Positions 6,622 through 14,291 of a stretch of DNA of 19,501 nucleotides are shown here, one piece after another. The notes below the pieces were generated by a model. That model was not told the DNA's origin. It saw nothing but the letters and a program-made list of their open reading frames with translations, and searched no databases. Made by a program: the position numbers and the translations under genes. The DNA is taken from NCBI GenBank assembly GCA_017161665.1, contig JADFCT010000024.1, positions 1-19,501 of the forward strand. The letters run 5' to 3'. Within the stretch, counting starts at the first letter, position 1; each line of letters begins with the position of its first letter. This DNA comes from Candidatus Sumerlaeota bacterium (GTDB lineage: Bacteria > Sumerlaeota > Sumerlaeia > JADFCT01).

Positions 6622-9009
6622 TTGAAACAGTTATCTTTGGTAATCATCGCCGCGCTTTGCCTGACGATGGGGCAAGGAGTCGCCGGCGCGTCGGAGACTG
6701 AAATCGGTCACCCCTGGGATGGAAGCCAGGTGACGCCGATCCACCATATTCCGATAACGGACGCCGATGGCAACCGGATTGTCCCACACATCGAATATCC
6801 CAACCCCTTCTCGTATCAGCAAACCTGTGGCGTTTGTCACAGTTATGAAAAAATCTCACACGGCACGCACTTCAACAGTGTCGCGGATCCCGAGGACTTC
6901 GGGCGTCCCGGTCAGCCGTGGGTGTATGTGGACGAACATCTGGGCATCCAGTTGCCCCTGTCGTACCGCAACCTCCCCAATACCTTTAATCCCGATAAAA
7001 TCGGCTTGAGTCGGTGGGATTTTGTTCTGAATTTCGCAAGCCATCTCCCCGGTGGCGACATGGGCGAGCCGGAAAATGCCTATGCCGGGCGCTGGCCGGT
7101 GGCCGGACCTCTGGAAGCCAATTGTCTGGCGTGCCATAACGGCGGCGACCGTCAGGACCTGTCCGAATGGGCGAAACAGATCAAACGTGAAAACTTCCGA
7201 TGGGCCGCCACGGCCGCTTCGGGCATTGGGGAAGTGCGTGGCATGGCCTCGCGCCTGCCGGACTGGTGGAATTTCCTGACCCCCTTCAACCCCGATGATT
7301 CGATCTATGCCGTTCCCCCTCAGGTCAAATATGACATGACGAACTTCAGTTCCAAGAGTTTCGCCTTCTTTGACATTGAGGGTAGCCCCACCGATGACCG
7401 CTGCTTGCAGTGCCATTCCACGCTGATTGTGGGTAAAGAACGCGAGGAAGTGGACCCCGACATCCACACGGTCTCCGGCATGAACTGTGTGAACTGTCAC
7501 CGCAACGGCCTGGATCACAAGATCACGCGCGGTTATGAAACGGAACATGTGGACCGTGACGATCCCTCGATTGCGGAGTTCTCCTGCAAGGGGTGTCACC
7601 TGGGTTCCGGCGATGTGACGGATATGTCCGGCCGCGGTGGGCGCCTGGGCGCTCCGGTCCCCAAACATGAAACCGTGCCCATCATTCACCTCGACTCCCT
7701 GACCTGCACGGCCTGTCACTCAGGCCATGCGGCGAACAAGGATCTGGCCACGGTGCGCACGGCCATCGCCAACCGGCTGGGCATCGCCGGTCGGGCCATT
7801 TGGGCTCTGGAAACCCCGCAAATCATTGAGCCGGTTTTCATTCGGGGCGACGACGGCAAAATCGGGCCACACCGCATGATGTGGCCGGCCTATTGGGCTT
7901 CCGTCACCTCGGATACGGTCACGCCGGTCCTGCCGGAAACGGTAACGACCGTGGGCGAAGGCATCCTGGACGTGGAAAAACAGGTGGGGCAGGCCATCGA
8001 ATGGCTCAAAAAAGGTGAAAATGCCCAGGCCTCCGAACAGTTGGGGGACTATGAAATGCCGGAACCGGTCATCGTGACGGCCGACAAGATCTATCGCGTC
8101 GATGTGGACGGACGACTGGACGCGGAGGATAACACCAGCACCATGCCCGTGGAAGGCTGGGCCTGGGGGCGGGACTTTGGCACACACATTGAGCCACTGG
8201 TTCCGAGCATCGACATGGATTCCATGGAAGCCATGAGCTCACCCGGCTATAACTACATCGTCAACATGCTCAACGGCCTGCGCAACATTGACGGGGCGCC
8301 GGGCGAACCGGCCCTGACCAGCGGCACCAGCATCTTCCTGAACGTCTTCACCGGCGAGGAAGACTATCCCACGTCACCGGCCTACTGGGGTTATCAGTGC
8401 GTTTATTTCGGCGATGCCCTGGAGGAAGCGGTTGAAAAACCCTCGTTCATCTGGCTCGTCGACGGCGGCGCCTCGCTCGTGGAATTCGCTTCGGACTACG
8501 CAGTTGAAAACGCCCTCGCCACAGCCGATAGCCCGCAGCCCGTCACCGAGGCGCAGGTGGTCAAGATGCTGGAAACCCTGCCCAGCGCGCTCGCGGATGA
8601 ATCGGCCGAGACGACCGCGACGCCGGCCTATGTGGCCAATGGTCTGCTCTGGACGGTGGACGCCGAGGGCAAACTGGCCGGTAAACCGCATACGGCCGCC
8701 GAGCCGGTCTCCTGGCCGCTGGCGCACAATGTGCGCGGCGTCGGTCAGTCCATGGGCGCTTTGCGCTGCGAAGATTGCCATGCCAAGGATGCGCCGTTCT
8801 ATTATGCCGAACTGACGCCGAACGGCCCGCTCCAAGCGGCCATGGCCCCCACCCTGACCATGAAGGATTTCCACAAGGATGACTACAAACCCTATCAGAC
8901 GATCTCCAACTTCTTCAAGTGGCTGATCATCATCACCATGTCGCTGTTGATTCTTCATATCATCGCCGACGCTTTGCGCCGCACGGTTTGCAAACCGCGC
9001 GAAAACTGA
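6622..9009 (+). CDS. Seven-haem membrane-anchored c-type cytochrome
   Basis: The 795-residue protein should carry electrons between the membrane quinone/cytochrome b level and a periplasmic or surface partner. The signal peptide is KQLSLVIIAALCLTMGQG and onward. Seven CxxCH sites are visible: CGVCH 69-73, CLACH 168-172, CLQCH 261-265, CVNCH 289-293, CKGCH 322-326, CTACH 362-366 and CEDCH 716-720. A haem-free stretch of about 350 residues separates the sixth and seventh sites. One C-terminal transmembrane helix (about 765-783, with a His inside it) anchors the protein with a short basic tail. The start is TTG 6622-6624, with AAGGAG seven bases upstream (6609-6614). The in-frame ATG at 6568 lies in a hairpin loop and would add 18 residues before the signal core. 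It follows the oxidoreductase and precedes cytochrome b by 45 bases. I do not recognise a named family. Confidence 0.9.
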   Translation: MKQLSLVIIAALCLTMGQGVAGASETEIGHPWDGSQVTPIHHIPITDADGNRIVPHIEYPNPFSYQQTCGVCHSYEKISHGTHFNSVADPEDFGRPGQPWVYVDEHLGIQLPLSYRNLPNTFNPDKIGLSRWDFVLNFASHLPGGDMGEPENAYAGRWPVAGPLEANCLACHNGGDRQDLSEWAKQIKRENFRWAATAASGIGEVRGMASRLPDWWNFLTPFNPDDSIYAVPPQVKYDMTNFSSKSFAFFDIEGSPTDDRCLQCHSTLIVGKEREEVDPDIHTVSGMNCVNCHRNGLDHKITRGYETEHVDRDDPSIAEFSCKGCHLGSGDVTDMSGRGGRLGAPVPKHETVPIIHLDSLTCTACHSGHAANKDLATVRTAIANRLGIAGRAIWALETPQIIEPVFIRGDDGKIGPHRMMWPAYWASVTSDTVTPVLPETVTTVGEGILDVEKQVGQAIEWLKKGENAQASEQLGDYEMPEPVIVTADKIYRVDVDGRLDAEDNTSTMPVEGWAWGRDFGTHIEPLVPSIDMDSMEAMSSPGYNYIVNMLNGLRNIDGAPGEPALTSGTSIFLNVFTGEEDYPTSPAYWGYQCVYFGDALEEAVEKPSFIWLVDGGASLVEFASDYAVENALATADSPQPVTEAQVVKMLETLPSALADESAETTATPAYVANGLLWTVDAEGKLAGKPHTAAEPVSWPLAHNVRGVGQSMGALRCEDCHAKDAPFYYAELTPNGPLQAAMAPTLTMKDFHKDDYKPYQTISNFFKWLIIITMSLLILHIIADALRRTVCKPREN

Positions 9010-9054
9010 GCCGCAGACCGGCAAAGACCTTATGGTCGGAAAGGATATGAAGAT

Positions 9055-9768
9055 ATGAGCAGTTCGATTGATCTTTCGGCGATCCCGGGCCCGGAAAAGG
9101 TTCAGCGGTTCAGCCTGAATTTAAGACTTCAGCACATTATACTGGCTATCAGCACCATGACGCTGATCCTCACCGGCATCCCCATGTTCTGCTTCCGTCA
9201 CCCGGAACTGATGTGGTGGGGCGCGGAGTCAAACACCCTGATGGACCTCGCCGCGATTCGCGGCATCCATCGCTGGGCCGGAGCGGGACTGACCGGCATC
9301 GGCATATACCACATGTTGTGGCTGGCTTATACGCGGGCCGGGCGGCGGGAATTCCTGTACTGGTTGCCCACCTGGAAGGACGTCGTTGACGTGACGCACA
9401 TGTCCATGTACTTCCTCTTTCTGCGCAAAGACCGTCCGCGCTTCGACCGGTATGCCTACTTTGAAAAGTTCGACTACTGGGCGGTTTACTGGGGATGTGT
9501 CATCATGTGTGGGACCGGTCTGGTCTTGTGGTTCGACAAATGGGCGGCCGCGAATCTGTCCTGGTTTCCTTATGATCTGGCCGCGCTGATTCACGCGGAT
9601 GAAGCCATCCTCGCCACCCTGGCGATTGTGATCTGGCATTTTTACAATGTCCATTACAATCCCCACAAATTCCCCGGCTCCCTCCTCTGGCTCCATGGGG
9701 AGATGACCAAAGAAGAAATGCTGGACGAGCATCCCGTTGAATATGAGCGGATTGCTAAAGAGCAGTAA
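9055..9768 (+). CDS. Four-helix cytochrome b (FdnI/HydC/PhsC-like membrane subunit)
   Basis: This 237-residue membrane protein has four predicted transmembrane segments at about 27-45, 73-91, 140-160 and 182-199. Histidines suited to ligate two b haems lie at helix ends or inside helices: H27, H72, H86, H180, H195 and H200. The layout is that of the cytochrome b subunits of formate dehydrogenase-N, Ni/Fe hydrogenase and thiosulfate reductase, which exchange electrons with the quinone pool. AAGGA (9041-9045) sits nine bases before the ATG. The gene starts 45 bases after the heptahaem cytochrome and ends just before a strong terminator. The pair resembles, in two pieces, Geobacter CbcL, where a multihaem c part is fused to an FdnI/HydC-like b part. 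No catalytic molybdenum or hydrogenase subunit is nearby, so the partner is likely the cytochrome c. Confidence 0.88.
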   Translation: MSSSIDLSAIPGPEKVQRFSLNLRLQHIILAISTMTLILTGIPMFCFRHPELMWWGAESNTLMDLAAIRGIHRWAGAGLTGIGIYHMLWLAYTRAGRREFLYWLPTWKDVVDVTHMSMYFLFLRKDRPRFDRYAYFEKFDYWAVYWGCVIMCGTGLVLWFDKWAAANLSWFPYDLAALIHADEAILATLAIVIWHFYNVHYNPHKFPGSLLWLHGEMTKEEMLDEHPVEYERIAKEQ

Positions 9769-9789
9769 CAATGTTAAAAATGGGAAGAA

Positions 9790-9827
9790 AGAATCCGGGC
9801 GCCGAATGGTGTCCGGATTCTTTTTTT
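9790..9827 (+). terminator. Rho-independent terminator closing the oxidoreductase-cytochrome operon
   Basis: The arm 9790-9803 (AGAATCCGGGCGCC) pairs with 9808-9821 (GGTGTCCGGATTCT) in a 14-bp stem with two G-T pairs and a 4-base loop GAAT, followed by T to 9827. Confidence 0.92.
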
Positions 9828-9841
9828 AACCGAAAATAAAG

Positions 9842-9870
9842 TTGACTCAGCTTTATATAGCCACTAAATT
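9842..9870 (+). promoter_or_regulatory. Predicted promoter of the small L12-tail membrane protein
   Basis: TTGACT (9842-9847, five of six) and TAAATT (9865-9870, four of six) are separated by 17 bases. The sequence lies just after the operon terminator and about 30 bases before the start codon, so this gene is probably transcribed alone. A strong AGGAGG (9888-9893) sits eight bases before the ATG. Confidence 0.55.
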
Positions 9871-9901
9871 GGCCATACAATACTGATAGGAGGATAGGCT
9901 C

Positions 9902-10279
9902 ATGGCTAAACATCGGTCGTTCAAACCAAGTGATTTTTCTTTACGGGATCTACCTGGCTTTCTTGCCATTTACATTGTCGCTGCGTTGCTTTCAGTAGGC
10001 TTTGGACTGTTCGTTCAAAATATCCCGGAATTCTGGAGCGGACTGTTTTCTGGAGTGGGATTCGGTTTTCTCGGCGCCTTGGCTCTGCTGTATCCTGTTA
10101 AGAAAGTTGCGGTTGAGGCGCTTCCGAAACCATCGGCGACAGTGAGAGCAATTTGCGAAGATCCGGATTCAACTCTAGTTGAGGCGGTTAAGGCCTATCG
10201 CGAGGAAACTGGACTTGGCCTGAATGAATCAACTGAAGTTGTAAAAGACTACATAGCAAGAAGCAACAGCAATACCTGA
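9902..10279 (+). CDS. Small two-helix membrane protein with a ribosomal L7/L12-like C-terminal motif
   Basis: The 125-residue protein has two predicted transmembrane helices (about 18-37 and 45-64) and a cytosolic tail. The tail segment AVKAYREETGLGLNES (94-109), continuing to VVKDYI, closely matches the helix-turn-helix core of the ribosomal L7/L12 C-terminal domain, whose typical form is 'xIKxVREITGLGLKEAKDLVE'. The factor-binding L12 fold is far longer, so this is only a partial copy or look-alike; similar short tails occur in unrelated small proteins and often cause L7/L12 misannotation. The gene is visibly richer in A/T than its neighbours and has its own promoter and strong ribosome binding site, which may point to separate acquisition. 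Its function is unknown. Confidence 0.85.
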   Translation: MAKHRSFKPSDFSLRDLPGFLAIYIVAALLSVGFGLFVQNIPEFWSGLFSGVGFGFLGALALLYPVKKVAVEALPKPSATVRAICEDPDSTLVEAVKAYREETGLGLNESTEVVKDYIARSNSNT

Positions 10280-10370
10280 TATGGGCAAAAAGTCCAATTA
10301 TCCATGAATCTCTCGAATTTCCACGAATTGTTCGTCGTTTCTTCGTACCATATCGTGTGATTCGGGACCC

Positions 10371-10952
10371 TCAGACCAGATCACAGGCGTCGGCGGGCAT
10401 CCAGTGGGCGTCCTGCCCGTCCCATTTCACATTACAGCCGATGGGGTTCGTCGCAGGAATCGAAACCGGTTCGCCGGAAACGAGCTCACCCAGTGTGCGG
10501 TCCAGATCGTTCACCGTGGCCAGATCGGTGTTGCGTGGATTATCCAGCCCCCGACCCGTATAGACCAGACGCCGCTGGCGATTGAAAATGAAGAAATGGG
10601 GCGTCCGCAGGGCGCCATACGCGCGGGCGACATCCTGCGTTTCATCGTGGACATAGACCCACGGGAAACGATGTTCCGCCATGCGTTCAACCATGTGCTC
10701 GAAACTGTCCTCTGCATATGTGTTTACGCTATTGGAGTTGATGCCAATAAAGGCGACTCCCTGTGGGATATATTTTTCAGCCGTCGCCCGGGTCACTTCA
10801 TCCGAGCCGATGACATAGGGACAGTGATTGCAGGTAAAGAAAACAACCAGATATTCGGCATCCTTGAAACTGTCGATACGATACTTTTTACCGTCCGTGC
10901 CCGGGAGATTGAAATCCGGGGCCGGAGAGCCGATCTCAAGAGTAAAAGACAT
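10371..10952 (-). CDS. Thioredoxin/AhpC-TSA family protein (CNHC active site)
   Basis: The 193-residue protein has a peroxiredoxin/TlpA-like thioredoxin fold beginning 'GSPAPDFNLPGTDGKKY'. The redox motif CNHC (41-44) follows the strand 'YLVVFFT', and a cis-Pro equivalent lies in ALRTPHF (Pro118). It matches the common 'thioredoxin family protein' group with an FTCNHCPYV core. No signal peptide is present, so it should act in the cytosol as a thiol reductase or peroxidase-like protein. ATG 10950-10952 has AAAAGGA eight bases upstream. The gene converges on the small membrane-protein gene; the 91 bases between them show no clear intrinsic terminator. Confidence 0.92.
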   Translation of the reverse strand: MSFTLEIGSPAPDFNLPGTDGKKYRIDSFKDAEYLVVFFTCNHCPYVIGSDEVTRATAEKYIPQGVAFIGINSNSVNTYAEDSFEHMVERMAEHRFPWVYVHDETQDVARAYGALRTPHFFIFNRQRRLVYTGRGLDNPRNTDLATVNDLDRTLGELVSGEPVSIPATNPIGCNVKWDGQDAHWMPADACDLV

Positions 10953-11377
10953 TGGCGCAATCCTTTTGAATGGGGTTGTCTCTATACTGTCGCCTTCATT
11001 CCCCGGACCTTACACGATGCCTCGGATTGATCGTTCGGTTGAAGGGGTACGGAACTTGCAAACAAGATACCCAGCAAGGGGCTGGAGAGGGCGATGTGAT
11101 CGTCCATTGGAAAAGCGACGCGTCTGTTTTCAGGCTCAAAACGCTCAGAAGATTGGACTTAGCCGTCGCTTCGCCTGCGGGCTGTCACAGAAACCGCCAC
11201 ATCGGAGCGCCAATATTTGGCGGCGCCTTGCGCGATAAAAGAGCGATTGCCTCAGCTTTTGTGTGGTTGACGCCGGGACGATTGAGTCGGATACCGGATG
11301 GGGAATCCCGCCGAATCCGATGCGTCTGTGAGGGATTCTGATGGCAAAAGCTTCGATTCGCGGGGGAGAACGGAACT
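10953..11377. other. 425-bp divergent intergenic region without a supported gene
   Basis: The open frames here lack ribosome binding sites and protein-like composition. Two dyads stand out. CGCCAA (11208-11213) pairs with TTGGCG (11217-11222) over a 3-base centre. TCGGAT (11287-11292) pairs with ATCCGA (11315-11320), enclosing CGG/CCG and GGG/CCC pairs around a GAAT loop, about 12 bp in total. A weak promoter candidate for the FN3 gene is TTGACG (11267-11272) with GATACC 17 bases later. The second hairpin would overlap that -10 region, so it could be an operator. I match no known riboswitch. Confidence 0.4.
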
Positions 11378-12940
11378 ATGAACATGCATCATCCATCCGG
11401 ACGCGGCGGGTTTGGAATCTATATCGGTATCAGTCTTCTTCTCTGGGCCATGCCATTGACCCTCTATGGACAGGATTCCGTCGTGTCGCTGGATTGGGAT
11501 GATAACGCTGAAGCCGATTTCAATCACTACAACATTTATCGCTCAGCCACTTCCGGTGGCCCCTATCAGAAAATCAACACGGCGCCAGTCACAATTTCCG
11601 ACTATGAGGATACGGGGCTGGTCCTGGGGACCACCTATTATTATGTGGTAACCGCCGTGGATGCGACGGGCAATGAGTCGCCCTATTCTACCGAGGTGGC
11701 GCATACAACGGCGGAGGAGACGCCTCCGTCTTTCGACGACGCGCAAGCGGCGCCCGCTCTGGCGCGGGAGGGAACCGCGGTCACCCTCACGTTTACGGCA
11801 TCCGAAAGCCTGGCCGCCAACCCGACCGTGACGGTCAATGGACAGGCGGCCTCCTTTCAATCCCAATCCGACACGGCGTACACCTATCAGTACACGGTCT
11901 CGGCGAGCGAGGCCGAAGGTCCGGCAGACATCGTGATCACTGGAACCAGCGCCGGCGGCGTGGAGGGAACGGCCTCCGTGACCGGCGTCTTTCAAGTGGA
12001 TCGAACAGCGCCCGGCGCCGCAATGACCGCGCCGACGGGTTCCACGTCACAAACCGTCGTGACGGTCGCCGCGACGGGACAGGATCCGGAGTCAAACGGA
12101 TATGCCTCCGGTGTGGCGGCCATCGAGGTGTTCTGGAATCGCAACGGGGGCGCCTACACGTCGCTGGGGCGCTTTGAAAGTGATACGGTCAACACTTCCT
12201 TTGACGCTCAGGCCACTGGCGGCGCCGGAACGTATGGTTTCTATGCTGTCGCTTCGGATCGGGCGGGTAACACGTCGCCCCCACCCGACGCGCCGCAGGT
12301 CTCTGTCACCATCGACAACACCCCGCCCCTGTTCCTGGGCGTGGCCGCCGAGCCCCGCCGGGCCAAAGGCGGCATGGAGGTGACGGTCCGATTGACCGCT
12401 TCGGAGGCCCTGTCGGAATTGACGGTCTTGATTCATGATTCACCGACGTCCCAAACGGATTTACAGGATTTGCTGTACACCTTTGTGTATCCTGTCGATG
12501 CGGCCGATCCCGACGGCGACGCCCCCATCATCGTTTATGGTCGCGATCGGGAGGGGAATGCGTCGACCACCACCGTGACGGCGCAATTGACCATCGACAA
12601 CACCGCTCCGGCGGTACCCGGGGCCATTCAGGCGACCGCCGGAGAAAATCAGGTGACATTGAGTTGGGAGGCCGCCATGGAAGCGGATTTTGATCAGTAT
12701 GAGGTTTCCCGCGGCAGCGCCGCTGGTGGGCCTTTCACGAGCGTCAGTCCGGCCGGACTGGCGGAGACAACCTTCACCGATACGGGACTGGAAAACGGGC
12801 AGACCTACTACTATGTCCTCCGGGCCGTGGACACGTTGGGGAACACGTCGGCGGATTCGGCTTCCGTCGCGGCGACGCCGGTGGACATGACGCCGCCCGC
12901 GGCTCCGACCAATCTGCGGGTTGTGCCCGCAGCGGAATGA
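11378..12940 (+). CDS. Secreted FN3/Ig-like repeat protein, ending inside a further FN3 domain
   Basis: The 520-residue protein has an N-terminal signal (hydrophobic core about 12-31) and then only beta-sandwich modules. A fibronectin type III-like domain (about 34-111) contains SGGPYQKIN and the TYYYVVTAVD strand. Bacterial Ig-like units follow at about 115-208, 210-313 and 315-408, separated by 'DRTAP' and 'DNTPP/DNTAP' linkers. A second FN3 covers about 411-502. The last 15 residues, PPAAPTNLRVVPAAE, are the usual opening strand of another FN3 domain, but TGA follows. There is no membrane anchor or sorting tag. GGGGGAG sits nine bases before the ATG. A role in adhesion, matrix or substrate binding is likely but not proven. 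The 3' end may be truncated by mutation. Confidence 0.85.
   Translation: MNMHHPSGRGGFGIYIGISLLLWAMPLTLYGQDSVVSLDWDDNAEADFNHYNIYRSATSGGPYQKINTAPVTISDYEDTGLVLGTTYYYVVTAVDATGNESPYSTEVAHTTAEETPPSFDDAQAAPALAREGTAVTLTFTASESLAANPTVTVNGQAASFQSQSDTAYTYQYTVSASEAEGPADIVITGTSAGGVEGTASVTGVFQVDRTAPGAAMTAPTGSTSQTVVTVAATGQDPESNGYASGVAAIEVFWNRNGGAYTSLGRFESDTVNTSFDAQATGGAGTYGFYAVASDRAGNTSPPPDAPQVSVTIDNTPPLFLGVAAEPRRAKGGMEVTVRLTASEALSELTVLIHDSPTSQTDLQDLLYTFVYPVDAADPDGDAPIIVYGRDREGNASTTTVTAQLTIDNTAPAVPGAIQATAGENQVTLSWEAAMEADFDQYEVSRGSAAGGPFTSVSPAGLAETTFTDTGLENGQTYYYVLRAVDTLGNTSADSASVAATPVDMTPPAAPTNLRVVPAAE
11552..11578 (+). repeat. 27-bp near-identical segment shared by the two FN3 genes (copy 1)
   Basis: Bases 11552-11578 and 14463-14489 differ at one position of 27; both encode SGGPYQKIN. 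Further stretches of the same FN3 domain also stay close at DNA level, such as the 'TYYYVVTA' and 'GNESPYS' codons. This supports duplication of the domain between the two genes, which lie about 2.9 kb apart in direct orientation. Confidence 0.8.
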
Positions 12941-12971
12941 CGAAGCCATTTCACATAAAGGATACGAGACC

Positions 12972-13394
12972 ATGGAAGCGGCATTGATGCAACGAATGGA
13001 AGAGAAGTGCGGCGCCCTCGTGAAAGGCGGCGGTACCCTGTTTCGATGGGTCTGGGATGAACGGTTCGATACCTTCCTCTCGGAAGTGGATCAAAACGGC
13101 AGCGCGCAAGCTTTGGAAATGATGGAAAAACTTTTTGATTCCTTCTATAATCATCAGACCCTAAAAAAGGCCCCCGAACGGGTGCGACGGCTGGCCCATT
13201 TGTTGGGCGGATTGAGCAAGGGCCAGCACATGTATGTCACGGAATTCGATCAGGATGTCTTGCTGGTCGGCCTGTGGTGGCCGTGGGCGAACGATGAGCG
13301 GGGCTCCATTCGAATCGGCACAGTGACACTGAAGCCCGACGATGTGCCGCAAAGCGATCTCGATCAGGCGATGACGCGTTGGTTTAATCAGTAA
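12972..13394 (+). CDS. Small cytosolic protein of unknown function
   Basis: This 140-residue protein has no signal peptide and no membrane helix. Its N-terminal half is largely helical (MEAALMQRMEEKCGALVKG, then a segment with ALEMMEKLFDSFYNH). The second half looks like beta strands: a stretch with 'MYVTEFDQDVLLVGLWWP' followed by 'SIRIGTVTLKP'. I do not recognise the family. ATG 12972 has AAAGGA nine bases upstream; an in-frame upstream start at 12921 would overlap the FN3 gene and has no such site. It starts 31 bases after the FN3 gene, so the two are probably co-transcribed. Confidence 0.75.
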   Translation: MEAALMQRMEEKCGALVKGGGTLFRWVWDERFDTFLSEVDQNGSAQALEMMEKLFDSFYNHQTLKKAPERVRRLAHLLGGLSKGQHMYVTEFDQDVLLVGLWWPWANDERGSIRIGTVTLKPDDVPQSDLDQAMTRWFNQ

Positions 13395-13465
13395 AAAATA
13401 AGGGGAACCGATAGCCTTTCGCCGATCGAACGGACGAGGGTGGCATCGGAAAGGAGTTGACGGTT

Positions 13466-14044
13466 ATGAAAACACATATCGGCACAGACTTGGCCACAGA
13501 ACTTTTGGCGCCTCAGACGCATGTTGGTGGGGTGGCCGAGCGTCGGCGGTTCGCCGATCGTCGACGGGGCGACCGCCGTCTGGACGACGCGTTGGCTCGC
13601 CAGCGGGTACGACGGCGGCATCGGACGCGCGAGCTCAGCCTGTTGGCGGTTTTGTTTTTCTGCATACTGGCCTTGGGCTATGGCGAGTTGGACAAACGAC
13701 GGACGATGGCCTCTCTTCCTTCACGCCAGGTGGTACAGGTTCACAGTGACGCCGTTGGCATGTGGGAGGCGTCCCCGAAACTGCTGGCTGAATATTTCGC
13801 CAACCAGGATGCCTTCCGGCGGCAGGATGAGGGGCGGGTCAAAGATCCCCGGATACGGGAAGACACGATTCGGATCACCCGCGATTTGTTGATGAAGAAA
13901 GAAGAGATGCTGTTGGCCCGCGTGAAGCGCATGTCGTGGGAGGAGTTTACAGCCATTGCCGAGTCGGTGAAAAAAACCGAGGAGCCCCCCAATCCAAGGG
14001 ATTGTCATGAGGCCTTGATTGGCGCGATTCTGTTAACAAAATGA
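13466..14044 (+). CDS. Single-pass membrane protein with Arg-rich N-terminal segment, unknown function
   Basis: The 192-residue protein has a very basic cytosolic part (residues 24-56, including AERRRFADRRRGDRR and a later RRRHRTR), one transmembrane helix (about 57-74, LSLLAVLFFCILALGYG) and a likely extracytoplasmic helical domain of about 115 residues ending in GAILLTK. The charge pattern predicts the N-terminus inside. ATG 13466 lies nine bases after AAGGAG; an in-frame TTG at 13457 directly abuts that site and was rejected. It follows the 140-residue gene by 71 bases and lies between two FN3 protein genes, so it may belong to the same surface or secretion unit. The basic segment could contact nucleic acid or phospholipid head groups. 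No family is recognised. Confidence 0.72.
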   Translation: MKTHIGTDLATELLAPQTHVGGVAERRRFADRRRGDRRLDDALARQRVRRRHRTRELSLLAVLFFCILALGYGELDKRRTMASLPSRQVVQVHSDAVGMWEASPKLLAEYFANQDAFRRQDEGRVKDPRIREDTIRITRDLLMKKEEMLLARVKRMSWEEFTAIAESVKKTEEPPNPRDCHEALIGAILLTK

Positions 14045-14291
14045 GCCTGCCCGAACAGAGAAAAAAGATCTGGCGCCCCCGGGCAACCTGTGCTATCCTT
14101 ACCATGTGAATAGTAAAGGGAGACCTTGCGCGAGCGCTCCGCCCCCGGGAGTTTGTCGGATCAGTGAGTGACGCGCCCCGCCCTGAAGACTGAGGCGGCG
14201 CGCGTATAGGGAAGGCTTGATTGATCGAAACACGCTTCTGACACGGGCGCCGCGACGACGTTTCCTCAATACGGGAAAGAGCACCGGACTC

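Noticed and set aside
10828..11341. Plus-strand frames overlapping the thioredoxin gene start and the intergenic region
   Set aside because: They lack ribosome binding sites and family similarity, and their first part is antisense to the thioredoxin gene.
11040..11377. Possible cyclic di-GMP riboswitch upstream of the FN3 gene
   Set aside because: The expected GEMM core and tetraloop-receptor bases are not recognisable; only simple dyads are seen.
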